Below the pieces are notes generated by a model. It did no database searches, was not told the DNA's origin, and saw nothing but the letters and a program-made list of their open reading frames with translations. Source: Roseiflexus sp. RS-1 (lineage in GTDB: Bacteria > Chloroflexota > Chloroflexia > Chloroflexales > Roseiflexaceae). From it: 64,000 nucleotides of DNA. The stretch is taken from positions 3,533,501-3,597,500 of the forward strand of contig NC_009523.1 in the NCBI RefSeq assembly GCF_000016665.1. Reading direction: 5' to 3'. Each line of letters opens with the position of its first letter. Within the stretch, counting starts at the first letter, position 1. This document shows, piece after piece, positions 24,854 through 33,758 of this stretch. The translations under genes and the position numbers were made by a program.

Positions 24854-25999
24854 TCACTCCAGTTTAAGCGATCGTCCGATGATTTCCTTCATAATCTCGG
24901 TGGTTCCGCCATAGATCGTCTGGACGCGCGCATCCAGAAATGCGCGCGCAATCGGATATTCGCGCATATAGCCATAGCCGCCATGGAGTTGCAAACATGC
25001 ATGAACCACACGCTGCTGGAGTTCAGTCGTCCACCATTTTGCCATCGCTGCGGTCTCGGCGGTCAATTCGCCCCGGTTCAACGCCAGCACGCACTGATCG
25101 ACGAACACACGCCCGATCTGCACTTCGGTCACGAGTTCCGCCAGGGTGAAACGCACCGACTGGAGCGCACCTATCGGACGACCGAACGCCTCGCGTTCGC
25201 GGCAGTAGCGGATGGTCTGTTCGAGCGCCACTTCTGCGGCAGCCACGGCGCCAACCGCAATCGCAAGGCGTTCGCGCGGCAATTGTTCCATCAGATAACG
25301 AAAGCCCTGTCCTTCTTCGCCGAGGAGGTGATCACGCGGCACGCGCACATTGTGGAAGAACAGTTCAGCGGTATCCTGCGCGTGCAGTCCAATCTTTTCC
25401 AGGCGTCTGCCGCGCTCGTACCCCGGCATATCACGCTCGACGACCAGCAAACTGATCCCCTTATGCCCGGCTTCCGGGTTGGTCTTCGCCGCCACGATCA
25501 CCAGGTCGTTGAGGATGCCGTTGGAGATGAAGGTCTTCTGTCCGTTCAGGAGGTACACATCGCCATCGCGTAGCGCTGTTGTGCGAATCGCTGCGAGATC
25601 GCTGCCGGCGCCCGGTTCGGTCATCGCAATGGCGGTGATGCACTCGCCGCTGACGCAGCGCGGTAACCAGCGTCGGCGTTGATCCGGCGTGCCATAGTGC
25701 GTGATGTAGGGAACGACGATATCGGTATGCAACACGAAACCCGGACCGGTCGCGCCAGCGCGCCACAACTCTTCGCCAATAACAACGTTGAAGCGGTAAT
25801 CGCGCGCGCTGGCGCCGCCGTACTCCTCCGGTACATCCATGCAGAGAAATCCCTGGCGACCCGCCGCCTGCCAGAGGTCGCGCGGAACGGCGCCAACGCG
25901 CTCCCATTCGGCGTGGAAGGGCGCAATCTCGCGTTCGATGAATGCGCGAAACGCGGCGCGGAAAAGGTCATGTTCCGGATCAAACAGGGTGCGTTTCAT
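24854..25999 (-). CDS. Acyl-CoA dehydrogenase
   Basis: A 381-residue flavoprotein of normal family length. The N-terminal helical domain begins FDPEHDLFRAAFRAFIEREI. The middle FAD-binding part has ITAIAMTEPGAGSDLAAIRT and TFISNG. The C-terminal part has AEWK-type AMAKWWTTELQQRVVHACLQLHGGYGY and IYGGTTEIMKEIIGRSL. The region where the catalytic base usually lies reads RVVHACLQLHGGYGYMRE. It should oxidise acyl-CoA at the alpha-beta bond and pass electrons to ETF. The start ATG overlaps the stop of the PAS-STAS gene by 1 bp (TGATG), so the two are co-translated. Confidence 0.92.
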   Translation of the reverse strand: MKRTLFDPEHDLFRAAFRAFIEREIAPFHAEWERVGAVPRDLWQAAGRQGFLCMDVPEEYGGASARDYRFNVVIGEELWRAGATGPGFVLHTDIVVPYITHYGTPDQRRRWLPRCVSGECITAIAMTEPGAGSDLAAIRTTALRDGDVYLLNGQKTFISNGILNDLVIVAAKTNPEAGHKGISLLVVERDMPGYERGRRLEKIGLHAQDTAELFFHNVRVPRDHLLGEEGQGFRYLMEQLPRERLAIAVGAVAAAEVALEQTIRYCREREAFGRPIGALQSVRFTLAELVTEVQIGRVFVDQCVLALNRGELTAETAAMAKWWTTELQQRVVHACLQLHGGYGYMREYPIARAFLDARVQTIYGGTTEIMKEIIGRSLKLE

Positions 26000-26946
26000 C
26001 AGACCAGGGTATCCAGCGCTGGAGCGGGTGAGCGGGTCGTAATCTGTTTGCCCAGGCGATCAAGCGCATATTCAATCCCCGCTTGCAGGTTGCTGCGCGT
26101 CACGACGGTGCTCAGATCGATGCCCAGGTGCACCATCGCCTGCGCCACTTCCGCCGAGATGCCGACCAGCACGCAATGGGCGCCGAGGAGCGATGCCGCG
26201 CGGGTCGTCTGGATCAGGTGGTTGGCGACCGACGTATCCACAACCGACACTCCTGTGATATCGATGATGGCGATCTCGGCGGCATAGTGCTGAATGCCAC
26301 TGAGCAACGCCTCCATAATCTGCGCGCTGCGCCGGCTATCGATCGAACCGACAAGCGGGAGCACAATAATTTCGTCATAGATTGGCACAACCGGCGTCGA
26401 CATTTCGCGGATCGCCTCGATGAGACGTTCCTGTTCCTCAACGGTTGCGCGTAGTTGCTCACGGCTGCGCTCCAGTTCCATGCGCTCCAGCACGCGCTTC
26501 GTAATTACCTCGGTAAAGAAAACAATCCCCCCAATCGAGCCATCTCCTTTGAACCAGGGGTAACACTTCCAGTTCAACCATTCGGTTGAACCGTCATCAC
26601 GGGGCCATGGGTCCTCTTCCGCTTCCTCGAAGGCGCCAGCCAGCGCCCTGCGGTGCACCTCTTTCCAGCGTTCGGGAAGATCGGGAAAGATTTCGTAGTG
26701 GGAGCGACCGATGATTTCCTGCCCCTCCAGATGGTAATCACGAATCCAGCGCTGACTCGCCAGGATGTAACGCATGTCGGAGTCGAGCATGGCAACCGCA
26801 GCAGGGGTATTTTCGACGAAGAAGCGCAACCGTTCTTCGCTGGCGCGCAGTTCTTCCTCGATGGTCGCATAACGTTGCATCTGCTGCTCCAGTTCTGCGA
26901 TCCGCGAGCGGAGTCGCTCGATCTCGGTTTCGGGAGCGTCGGACAT
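25999..26946 (-). CDS. PAS-STAS protein (RsbR-like stressosome regulator)
   Basis: A 315-residue protein: short coiled coil (about 1-35), PAS domain (about 40-160; FFVENTPAAVAMLDSDMRYI, GRSHYEIFPDLPERW), linker helix (RMELERSREQLRATVEEQERL), then a STAS domain (about 200-300; YDEIIVLPLVGSIDSRRSAQIM, IIDITGVSVVDTSVANHL). The Asp-Thr-Ser in VVDTSVA is where RsbR/SpoIIAA proteins are phosphorylated. It should sense a small molecule or redox state and act by partner switching, but no RsbS/RsbT kinase lies nearby. TATAAT at 26990-26995 (minus strand) may be its -10 box. Confidence 0.88.
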   Translation of the reverse strand: MSDAPETEIERLRSRIAELEQQMQRYATIEEELRASEERLRFFVENTPAAVAMLDSDMRYILASQRWIRDYHLEGQEIIGRSHYEIFPDLPERWKEVHRRALAGAFEEAEEDPWPRDDGSTEWLNWKCYPWFKGDGSIGGIVFFTEVITKRVLERMELERSREQLRATVEEQERLIEAIREMSTPVVPIYDEIIVLPLVGSIDSRRSAQIMEALLSGIQHYAAEIAIIDITGVSVVDTSVANHLIQTTRAASLLGAHCVLVGISAEVAQAMVHLGIDLSTVVTRSNLQAGIEYALDRLGKQITTRSPAPALDTLV

Positions 26947-27098
26947 GTCTGCCTCGCAATGGTAGAAAAGATGTGTACGACCTGATGCTATTATAGTACA
27001 GAAGTCGCAGGCGCGGCGTGGAAGCGCACACGACCCCGTTCCGTAGTGTACGGTGTCTGCATTACGGGAACATACCGACCTGCAGGCGGCCGAGGGCA

Positions 27099-27176
27099 GA
27101 TGGAGATTGAGAATTTACAGCAGTTCTCAGATACACTGACCCTTGTCTGGGTCTGCCGTGTCGCGCGAGACGATCG
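27099..27176 (-). repeat. Dispersed repeat in the gap before the IS1634 element
   Basis: 27125-27176 is nearly the reverse complement of 16605-16665. The adjacent AGATGGAGATTGAGAAT (27098-27114) also occurs at 16766-16782, with variants at 15246 and 29128. Apart from this and a possible -10 box for the PAS-STAS gene, 26947-27253 shows no gene. Confidence 0.65.
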
Positions 27177-27253
27177 CTTCCAGCAGAGAGTAGACCGAAA
27201 TGTATTTCGGTCATCGCGTGGGGCGCGACTCTGGGAATGTTCAACCCCGTCCA

Positions 27254-29072
27254 ATTGGCCCTTCTTTCGTGCAATTGGAAGGGACCTATGATGAATTTTC
27301 TGCCAGGCGCTGGTAGAGCACTGCCGAGAGCCCCAGGTACGCCAGGATTCGTTCCAGCAAACCAGAGAGCGGCGTGATATGCCACATCACCTGAGGCTCC
27401 ATCTCAATCCGGGTCAGGGTAATCTCTGCCCGGGCAAACGCCTTCAGCAGGCGTACGCCCGTCGGCCGGTCGGTGGTCCGCCGAGGCTGACCTTCGTACA
27501 GCCCGCTCAAGACCTCACCCGCCTGGGCCAGCCCACGCCGTACCTGGCTTTCTATCAACGTCAACAGCCGCAACGCCAGCGTCAGCAGGCGGGTCAGACC
27601 GATAATCTGATCATCCCGCCGCACATACAACGGGCGGATGCCGATGGGACGATCCTTCACCAGGTGAAAATCTCTTTCCAGACACCACCCACCCCGGTAA
27701 TGGACAACCGTCTGGGCCAGCGACATCTGGGCCAACGGCAGGCTGGTCACCTGAATCCGCCATCCCAGACGATATTTCCGGCGCTGAATCGCCTCTTCGT
27801 CCCGCCGGACTTCGGCGATGACGCAACGCACGCGCACCTCCGTCCGGACGGGGCGCTTCGGGCGTCCCCGTCCGCGTCCCACGGAGCGCGTGACGGTCTC
27901 TTCCTCCCGTCGCCAGGTGACCTGCAGCAAGCCCGTCACATCATATCGCTCCAGCACCTGGGATACCGCTGTCTGCAAGGCCGCTTCGTCCCGATACGGT
28001 CGTCGGCCCCGACCGGGGGGCGGTGTCAGCGCCCGCAAAGCTGCCTCCGCGTTCGCCAGGCGCCGCTCCAACTGTTGGCTCTCCCGCTCCGCCAGCGCCA
28101 ACGAGCGGACCACCTGCACCCGCTCGGTCCACGTCACGGGCTTGCCATCCACCCGGGCGCTCATCGGCCGCTCAAACTCATACCCGCCGCCCAACAGACT
28201 CTGCTCATCCCAGATCAGGGTCACCGTCTGCTCCCCTTCCACCACGGCGTCAATCCACGCTTCCACCTGTTGGGCGGTCTCGCCGGTCAGGGGCAGGGGC
28301 ATCAGGTAGTAGTCCCCGTGGGCCACGATGTCCGCCCGAGTTGCCAGAGCAGCCATCTTGCTGTCGCCCACATACAGCAGCCCCGACCGGCCCAGCATCT
28401 GGCGCACCCGAGCGATGCGGGGGCGGTACAACGGGTCGTCGGCGGTCTGGCCGGGGTGGACATTGCAGGCCAGCAGGTGACCCCACGGCTCGGCTGCGGC
28501 GGCCATCAATTTCAACTGGGGCAAGTCGGGACGGCGGTCTTTACTATGCCCGTATTGCATCACCCCGTCTTCCGTCAGGGTATGGTAGCCATACGTGGTG
28601 GTGCTGTCCAGGCGAACGCTGGTCACGTCCAGGTCATCGACGTCTCCCGTTGCCTGCCACAGGTCGGCCTCCAGGGCTTCCCAGGCGGCCTGCTGGCTCA
28701 GGCGGCGCAGCACGATCTCCAGCCGGTCATCACTGAATTCGGTACGGCGAATGGGTTGCCCCAGCAACCGTTCCAGCGTCTGGCGATGCTGCCCGGCCCA
28801 CTCTTCTCCGCTGGACTTGCGATGGTCGCTTTCCGAGAGGATAGAGGCCAGCCAGACCGTTGCCAGCCAGCCGTTCCTCAGCCCCTGGTGGTTGCCGTGG
28901 TGGCCCAGGTGGCGGTCCAGAACTTCGGGAAGGTGCAATTTCTGCGCAAGCCCGATCAGCAGAGGGATGTCATCAACTCGCTCGTGGGTTAAGGTGAGTT
29001 TCTCGGCCATACGGCCGAGTATACTATAAATTCGGTTTTTGGCCTTTCGTTTTGCACGAAAGAAGGGATTGG
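27254..29072. mobile_element. IS1634-type (IS4 superfamily) insertion sequence with 5-bp target duplication
   Basis: Perfect 16-bp terminal inverted repeats: CCCTTCTTTCGTGCAA at 27259-27274 and its reverse complement at 29052-29067. Direct repeats ATTGG at 27254-27258 and 29068-29072 are the target duplication. The element proper is 1809 bp and carries one transposase on the minus strand. The uninterrupted site would read GTCCA-ATTGG-GTTCAAAC. Intact ends and a perfect duplication suggest a fairly recent insertion. Confidence 0.88.
27286..29010 (-). CDS. IS1634-family transposase
   Basis: A 574-residue protein, normal for the family. The start ATG at 29010 gives MAEKLTLTHERVDDIPLL; the frame stays open further upstream through non-coding repeat DNA but is not used. 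N-terminal part: GWLATVWLASILSESDHRK. DDE catalytic region: LDVTSVRLDSTTTYGYHT (first Asp), GLLYVGDSKMAALATR (second Asp) and a C-terminal RGGWCLERDFHLVKDRPIGIRPLYV with the YREK-like Glu. The start codon lies inside a perfect hairpin CTCGGCC-ATAC-GGCCGAG (29002-29019), which may limit translation. A -10-like TATACT/TATAGT lies just upstream. Confidence 0.92.
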   Translation of the reverse strand: MAEKLTLTHERVDDIPLLIGLAQKLHLPEVLDRHLGHHGNHQGLRNGWLATVWLASILSESDHRKSSGEEWAGQHRQTLERLLGQPIRRTEFSDDRLEIVLRRLSQQAAWEALEADLWQATGDVDDLDVTSVRLDSTTTYGYHTLTEDGVMQYGHSKDRRPDLPQLKLMAAAAEPWGHLLACNVHPGQTADDPLYRPRIARVRQMLGRSGLLYVGDSKMAALATRADIVAHGDYYLMPLPLTGETAQQVEAWIDAVVEGEQTVTLIWDEQSLLGGGYEFERPMSARVDGKPVTWTERVQVVRSLALAERESQQLERRLANAEAALRALTPPPGRGRRPYRDEAALQTAVSQVLERYDVTGLLQVTWRREEETVTRSVGRGRGRPKRPVRTEVRVRCVIAEVRRDEEAIQRRKYRLGWRIQVTSLPLAQMSLAQTVVHYRGGWCLERDFHLVKDRPIGIRPLYVRRDDQIIGLTRLLTLALRLLTLIESQVRRGLAQAGEVLSGLYEGQPRRTTDRPTGVRLLKAFARAEITLTRIEMEPQVMWHITPLSGLLERILAYLGLSAVLYQRLAENSS

Positions 29073-29097
29073 GTTCAAACTTTGCGAGAAATGCTAT

Positions 29098-29370
29098 CAT
29101 CCGGTATGCGCCTCTTGCCGTCGGGCTGATGACGATTGAGCATTTATTCCGCTCTACCGCGCCAGCCGTGGGGCTGAAGCCCTCAGCTATGGAATGCAAA
29201 GCCCGCCTGCGCGGGCTATGGCGGATTATGTACTCAAAGACCATACGCCCTCGGCCAGGCAAGGCGAAGCCCGCCCGCGCACCCAGGCATGCGGGCGGGA
29301 CGCCTGCACACTCAGGCATGCGGGTGCGACGCCCGCGCCCTCAGGCATGCGGGTGCGACGCCCGCGCCCC
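29098..29370 (+). repeat. Mosaic dispersed repeat plus 29-bp minisatellite
   Basis: 29098-29265 is a diverged fusion of the two repeat types at 16671-17058 (ATCCGGTATGCGCC, TGCCGTCGGGCTGATG, then AAAGCCCGCCTGCGCGGGCT and CAAAGACCATA). It is followed by three tandem 29-bp units at 29284, 29313 and 29342 (CAGGCATGCGGGTGCGACGC type) and a degenerate fourth at 29371. There are no spacers, so it is not a CRISPR array. No gene is seen in 29073-29453. Confidence 0.75.
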
Positions 29371-29453
29371 CAGACCTGCGCAGGCAGGAATAATGCCGGA
29401 ACGATCGTCGGTTGCCCTGGCGGGAAGGCGCCCTACCGAATCAAGATTTGGCA

Positions 29454-30278
29454 TCAGGTCGGGGCGACATGCGCCAGGTAGCGCTCGCACATCAGAGACA
29501 GGATGGCATCTCCAGGCATCTTCCAGATCGTTTCGTTGAAAATCTCGACTTCGATGAAACCGCGATAGCCAGCGGCATCGACCGCTTCGCGCAGCGAGCG
29601 CAGTTCGATCACGCCATCGCCCATCATGCCGCGCCCGTTGAGCACATCAGGCAGCGGCGTGATCCAGTCGGACACGTGATAACCGGCAATCCGCGCGCCA
29701 CACCGCCGGATGAGATGGTAGACCCCGGCATCCCACCAGACGTGGTATGCATCGATCACAACCTTGACGTGAGGTGAGTCGAAGCGTTCCGCCAGGACGA
29801 TCGCTTCGTGCAGACTGGTGATGACCGAACGGTCGGCGGCAAACATGGGGTGCAGCGGTTCAATGCCCAGGGTGACGCCGTGCTGAATCGCATCCGGCAG
29901 GACGGCAGCGATCCCTTCTTCGACCATCATTCGTGCTGCACGGATGTTGCGATCAGGCGCTGGACCGCACACCAGCACCAGAACATCGGCGTTCAGCGTC
30001 GCAGCTTCTTCGATGGCGCGCCGGTTGTCGTCAATGCGAGCGGCGCGTTCGGCGCGTGTGGCAGCGGGGAACCAACCGCCGCGGCAGAGACTGGAGCAGT
30101 GCAATCCGGCATCGCGCAGCAGGCGCGCGGCGGCGGCAACTCCCGTTTCGGCGAGACGGTCGCGCCAGACGCCAATCGCCGGGATTCCGGCGCGGACGCA
30201 CCCATCGACTGCTTCACGGAGCGACCAGTATTTTGTGGTTGCCTGATTCAAGCTCAGGCGTGAAAGATCACCCGCCAT
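29454..30278 (-). CDS. Sugar phosphate isomerase/epimerase-like TIM-barrel protein
   Basis: A 274-residue AP-endonuclease-2/xylose isomerase-like barrel. Metal-site landmarks are spaced as usual: VTLGIEPLHPMFAADRS (Glu), VKVVIDAYHVWWDAG (Asp, His), IAGYHVSDWITP (His, Asp) and GFIEVEIFNETIW (Glu). The ATG at 30278 follows GAGGAG 7 nt upstream, inside the end of the DUF993 gene. Last gene of the cluster LacI - Gfo/Idh - DUF993 - isomerase, all on the minus strand. It probably isomerises or epimerises a keto-sugar made by the neighbouring dehydrogenase; the substrate is unknown. Confidence 0.85.
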   Translation of the reverse strand: MAGDLSRLSLNQATTKYWSLREAVDGCVRAGIPAIGVWRDRLAETGVAAAARLLRDAGLHCSSLCRGGWFPAATRAERAARIDDNRRAIEEAATLNADVLVLVCGPAPDRNIRAARMMVEEGIAAVLPDAIQHGVTLGIEPLHPMFAADRSVITSLHEAIVLAERFDSPHVKVVIDAYHVWWDAGVYHLIRRCGARIAGYHVSDWITPLPDVLNGRGMMGDGVIELRSLREAVDAAGYRGFIEVEIFNETIWKMPGDAILSLMCERYLAHVAPT

Positions 30279-30281
30279 TGG

Positions 30282-31448
30282 TTACTCCTCAATACCTGCC
30301 AGCGCCAGAACGAGGCGCATACGTGCAACTGCGCGATCAGGATCGCAAAGCACGCCAGACTGATCGGCGAGGATGAACAGGCGCGCGAGATGCAGAACGG
30401 ACCGTGCGCTCTCCTGCCCGCCGACCATGCGAAAGTGGCGCTGATGCCCATTGAGATAGGCAAGGAAGACCACCCCCGTTTTGTAGAAGTAGGTTGGCGG
30501 TTGAAAGATATGCCGTGAGAGGGGTACAGTTGGTTCAAGGATCGCGCGGAAGCGCTCCGGATCGTCGGCGTCGAGCGCCTGGAGCGCCGCTGAAGCCGCC
30601 GGAGCAATCGCATCAAAGATTCCCAGCAGTGCGTCGCTGTATCCCTGGTCATCACCGAGGATCAACTCCGGGTAGTTGAAATCGTCGCCGGAGTACATAC
30701 GCACGCCGGGCGGGAGCCGTCGCCGCATCTGGATCTCGCGTTGCGCGTCGAGCAGCGAGATTTTGATGCCGTCGATCTTTGCCGCGTGCTCGTGAATAAT
30801 GGCAAGCGCCGTTTCCATGGCGGCATCGAGATCATGGCTGCCCCAGTACCCCGCCAGCGCCGGATCAAACATATCGCCGAGCCAGTGAAGAATGACCGGT
30901 TCGCGCACCTGTGAGAGTAGACGTCCGTAGACGCGCGCATAGTCATCGGGGCTGCGCGCGCAGGCGGCAAGCGCGCGGCTTGCCATCAGGATCACGCGCC
31001 CGCCGCACCGTTCGACCGCCTCGATCTGTTCGAGGTACGCCGCCTCGACCTGATCGAGAGAAAGATCGGGACGCGGCGGGAGATGGTCGGTTCCCGCGCC
31101 GCAGGCGATCATTCCGCCGACGGCGCGCGCTTCTGCGACCGAGCGTTCGATGAGTTCACGCGCGGTCGTCCAGTCGAGACCCATACCGCGCTGGGCAGTA
31201 TCCATCGCCTCGGCGACGCCCAGACCGAGCGACCAGAGATAGCGCCGGTATGCCAGAGTTGTGTCCCAGTCGAGCGCTGGCGGCGATACTGGCGTGGTAT
31301 CGGCGAGCGGATCGGCGACAACGTGGGCTGCGGCGAAGAAGACGCGGCTGCGCAGCGGCGCGCGCGGCGGTGCGAATCCGGCAGAAGCGCGCAATGCGTA
31401 GGGGCGCAGCGAGCGGTCGGGAAATGGGAGCATCAACGTTGGCGGCAT
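30282..31448 (-). CDS. DUF993 family protein (dihydrodipicolinate synthase-like barrel)
   Basis: A 388-residue protein. ATG 31448 follows AAGGTG; the GTG two codons earlier is less likely. Features: RVFFAAAHVVADPL near the N-terminus, ALDWDTTLAYRRYLWSLGLGVAEAMDTAQRGMGLDW, MIACGAGTDHLPPR, VILHWLGDMFDPALAGYWGS, and DGIKISLLDAQREI, where the Lys is in the place of the Schiff-base lysine of DapA-type aldolases, then RMYSGDDFNYPELILGD. The family is usually found in sugar-catabolism clusters beside Gfo/Idh dehydrogenases and isomerases, as here. I infer an aldolase or dehydratase acting on a keto-sugar; this is not proven. Confidence 0.82.
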   Translation of the reverse strand: MPPTLMLPFPDRSLRPYALRASAGFAPPRAPLRSRVFFAAAHVVADPLADTTPVSPPALDWDTTLAYRRYLWSLGLGVAEAMDTAQRGMGLDWTTARELIERSVAEARAVGGMIACGAGTDHLPPRPDLSLDQVEAAYLEQIEAVERCGGRVILMASRALAACARSPDDYARVYGRLLSQVREPVILHWLGDMFDPALAGYWGSHDLDAAMETALAIIHEHAAKIDGIKISLLDAQREIQMRRRLPPGVRMYSGDDFNYPELILGDDQGYSDALLGIFDAIAPAASAALQALDADDPERFRAILEPTVPLSRHIFQPPTYFYKTGVVFLAYLNGHQRHFRMVGGQESARSVLHLARLFILADQSGVLCDPDRAVARMRLVLALAGIEE

Positions 31449-31460
31449 ACACACCTTCTT

Positions 31461-32612
31461 TCATACCTCGAGCGGCGGAACATCGATCCAGCGGCGTTCG
31501 TGCCAGGAGCGCAACCCCAGTTCGGCAAGCTGCACCCCCTTTGCACCTTCCAGAAGATTCCACCGGAAGGACCCCTCACCGGCGACGTGTTTCAGGAACA
31601 GTTCCCACTGGACACGAAACGCATTATCGAACGTTTCATTGTCGGGAACCGGTTGCCAGCCAGCGCGGAAATCGATCGAGTTCGGCAGATCGGGATTCCA
31701 GAGCGGGCGAGGCGTCGTTACCCGCGGTTGGACGCGGCACTCGCGTAATCCGGCGACGGCGCTGCCGTGGGTACCGTCCACCTGCAACACGAACAGATCA
31801 TCACGGTAGACCCGCACGCACCACGATGAGTTGATCTGAGCGATGACGCCTCCTTCGAGTTCAAACGTCGCGTATGCCGAGTCATCGGCGGTCACCGCAT
31901 ACCGGCGCCCCTGTTCGTCCACCCGTTCGGGAACATGGATCGCACCCAGGCACATCACTGCACGCACCGGAGCGAACAGGTTATCGAGCACATAGCGCCA
32001 GTGGCAGAGCATATCGACAATAATGCCGCCGCCCTCTTCCTTGCGATAGTTCCAGGAAGGACGCTGCCCGGATTGCCAGTCCCCCTCGAAAACCCAGTAG
32101 CCGAACTCACCGCGCACCGAGAGGATTCTGCCGAAGAAACCGCTTTCAATCAGACGTTTGAGTTTGCGCAAACCGGGGAGAAAGAGTTTATCCTGCACGA
32201 CGCCATGCCTGATACCGGCAGCTTTCGCGCGGCGCGCCAGGTCGAGCGCATCGTCGAGGGTTGCCGCAGACGGTTTTTCGCAGTAGATATGTTTTCCGGC
32301 TGCAATCGCCGCGCGCACGCTTTCCGCGCGACGTTGGGTTGTCTGTGCATCGAAGTAGATCACATCGGCAGGATTGGCAAGGCATGCATCGAGATCGGTG
32401 CTCCAGCGGGAGATGCCGTACATATCTGCCAGTGTACGCACCTTCTGCTCGTTGCGCCCGACCAGGATCGGGTCAGGCATCACCACATCGCCGTTTGCGA
32501 GCGGCACGCCGCCAGCCTGACGAATAGCAACAATCGAGCGCACGAGATGTTGATTGGTTCCCATTCGTCCGGTGACGCCATTCATAATGATACCCAGCGA
32601 GAGTGTAGCCAT
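31461..32612 (-). CDS. Gfo/Idh/MocA family oxidoreductase in LacI-controlled cluster
   Basis: A 383-residue protein. Its N-terminus is unusual for the family, starting ATLSLGIIMNGVTGRMGTNQHL in place of a plain GxGxxG. It keeps the signature GKHIYCEKPSAATL with Glu-Lys-Pro. The C-terminal part has GIRHGVVQDKLFLPGLRKL, GGGIIVDMLCHWRYVLDNL (catalytic Asp and His) and SAYATFELEGGVIAQINSSW. First enzyme gene after the regulator, 92 bp downstream. It probably oxidises a sugar with NAD(P) to a keto-sugar for the DUF993 and isomerase steps. Confidence 0.88.
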   Translation of the reverse strand: MATLSLGIIMNGVTGRMGTNQHLVRSIVAIRQAGGVPLANGDVVMPDPILVGRNEQKVRTLADMYGISRWSTDLDACLANPADVIYFDAQTTQRRAESVRAAIAAGKHIYCEKPSAATLDDALDLARRAKAAGIRHGVVQDKLFLPGLRKLKRLIESGFFGRILSVRGEFGYWVFEGDWQSGQRPSWNYRKEEGGGIIVDMLCHWRYVLDNLFAPVRAVMCLGAIHVPERVDEQGRRYAVTADDSAYATFELEGGVIAQINSSWCVRVYRDDLFVLQVDGTHGSAVAGLRECRVQPRVTTPRPLWNPDLPNSIDFRAGWQPVPDNETFDNAFRVQWELFLKHVAGEGSFRWNLLEGAKGVQLAELGLRSWHERRWIDVPPLEV

Positions 32613-32704
32613 AGAACATCCTTTCTGCCGAAAAACGACAACAAAAAACGAACGCGCTCAGGCGGCGCGCCTGGACAGCGCATATCTCGAATGAGACGTG
32701 CCGG

Positions 32705-33724
32705 TTATGTTGCGGATGGCGGCGCCGTGCTCTGACGCACGATCATCTCGGTCGGCAGGTGAATGGTGCGCAGGGTATCTTCTGCCGAGAGCGCCAGTGC
32801 GAGCGCTTCTGATCCGAGTTGGCTCATCGGCACGCGCATGGTCGTCAACGCCGGTGTCACATCGGCGGCAATCGGGATGTCATCGAAACCGACAATCGAC
32901 ATCTGATCGGGCACTGTGATCCCGCGTTCCCGCAGCGCAGCGAGCGCGCCGATCGCCATCACATCGTTGAGTGCGAAGATCGCCGTGATCGATGGAAAGC
33001 GCTCCAGCAGGCGGATCGCCGCCTGTGCGCCGCCATCGCGCGTAAAATCGCCGGGAATGATGGCGTCGGGCGGCAGCGTGATCCCGCCTGCCTGAAGCGC
33101 CTGCACAAAGCCGCTGCGCCGATCACGGGAGGTGGTCAGCAGCGCAGGACCGTCGATTATGCCGAATGAGCGATGCCCCAGGTCGAGCAGATAGTGCGCC
33201 AGCGCCCGCGCACCGCCGACGTTATCGGGAACAACGGCATCGGCAGCGATATTGTGGCGACCGATGACCGCCACCCGTCCTCCCATTGAGGCAAACGAGT
33301 CGAGTCGCTCAGTCATAGATCGGCAGTAGGCGCGATCATCGAGACCGCTGCCTGCCAGAATGATCGCCTCGACGCGCTGCTTCTGCAGCAGATGCACATA
33401 CTCCAGTTCACGCTGCGGATCGCGGAAGGTATTGCACACGATCATCAACCGCCCGGCATCGGCGGCGCTGCGCTGAATGCCGCGCAGGATTTCTGCAAAG
33501 TATGGATCGCTGACGTCGTGGACGATCACCCCCACGGTCTGTGTAGCAGCGCGGGCAAGCGCTTGCGCGTGCGCATTAGGAACGTAGTGCAGTTCACGCG
33601 CGGCAGCGGTAACGCGTGCGCGCATCTCATCACTCACGGCGCGCGCGCTGCCGTTGAGCACACGTGATGCAGTAGCCAGCGAAACTCCGGCGCGACGAGC
33701 AACATCAGCAAGGGTGACAGCCAT
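32705..33724 (-). CDS. LacI-family transcriptional regulator
   Basis: A 339-residue protein. The N-terminal helix-turn-helix and hinge are textbook (MAVTLADVARRAGVSLATAS, RVLNGSARAVSDEMRARVTA). The periplasmic-binding-protein-like effector domain runs from about 60 (VGVIVHDVSDPYFAEILRGI) to the end (VGFDDIPIAADVTPALTTMR). It should bind a sugar released or used by the downstream cluster. A perfect LacI-type operator (GAAAGCGATTTC) lies 62 bp upstream of its start and over its own promoter, so autoregulation of the whole cluster is likely. Confidence 0.92.
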   Translation of the reverse strand: MAVTLADVARRAGVSLATASRVLNGSARAVSDEMRARVTAAARELHYVPNAHAQALARAATQTVGVIVHDVSDPYFAEILRGIQRSAADAGRLMIVCNTFRDPQRELEYVHLLQKQRVEAIILAGSGLDDRAYCRSMTERLDSFASMGGRVAVIGRHNIAADAVVPDNVGGARALAHYLLDLGHRSFGIIDGPALLTTSRDRRSGFVQALQAGGITLPPDAIIPGDFTRDGGAQAAIRLLERFPSITAIFALNDVMAIGALAALRERGITVPDQMSIVGFDDIPIAADVTPALTTMRVPMSQLGSEALALALSAEDTLRTIHLPTEMIVRQSTAPPSAT

Positions 33725-33758
33725 ACGCTTTTTGCTTCAACCTTCGTTTGACATCCCG

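Noticed and set aside
27379-28992. 537-residue plus-strand frame across the IS1634 element
   Set aside because: Antisense shadow of the transposase, rich in Pro/Arg/Gln low-complexity runs.
29284-29370. Possible CRISPR array (29-bp repeats)
   Set aside because: Units are directly tandem without spacers and no cas gene is near.
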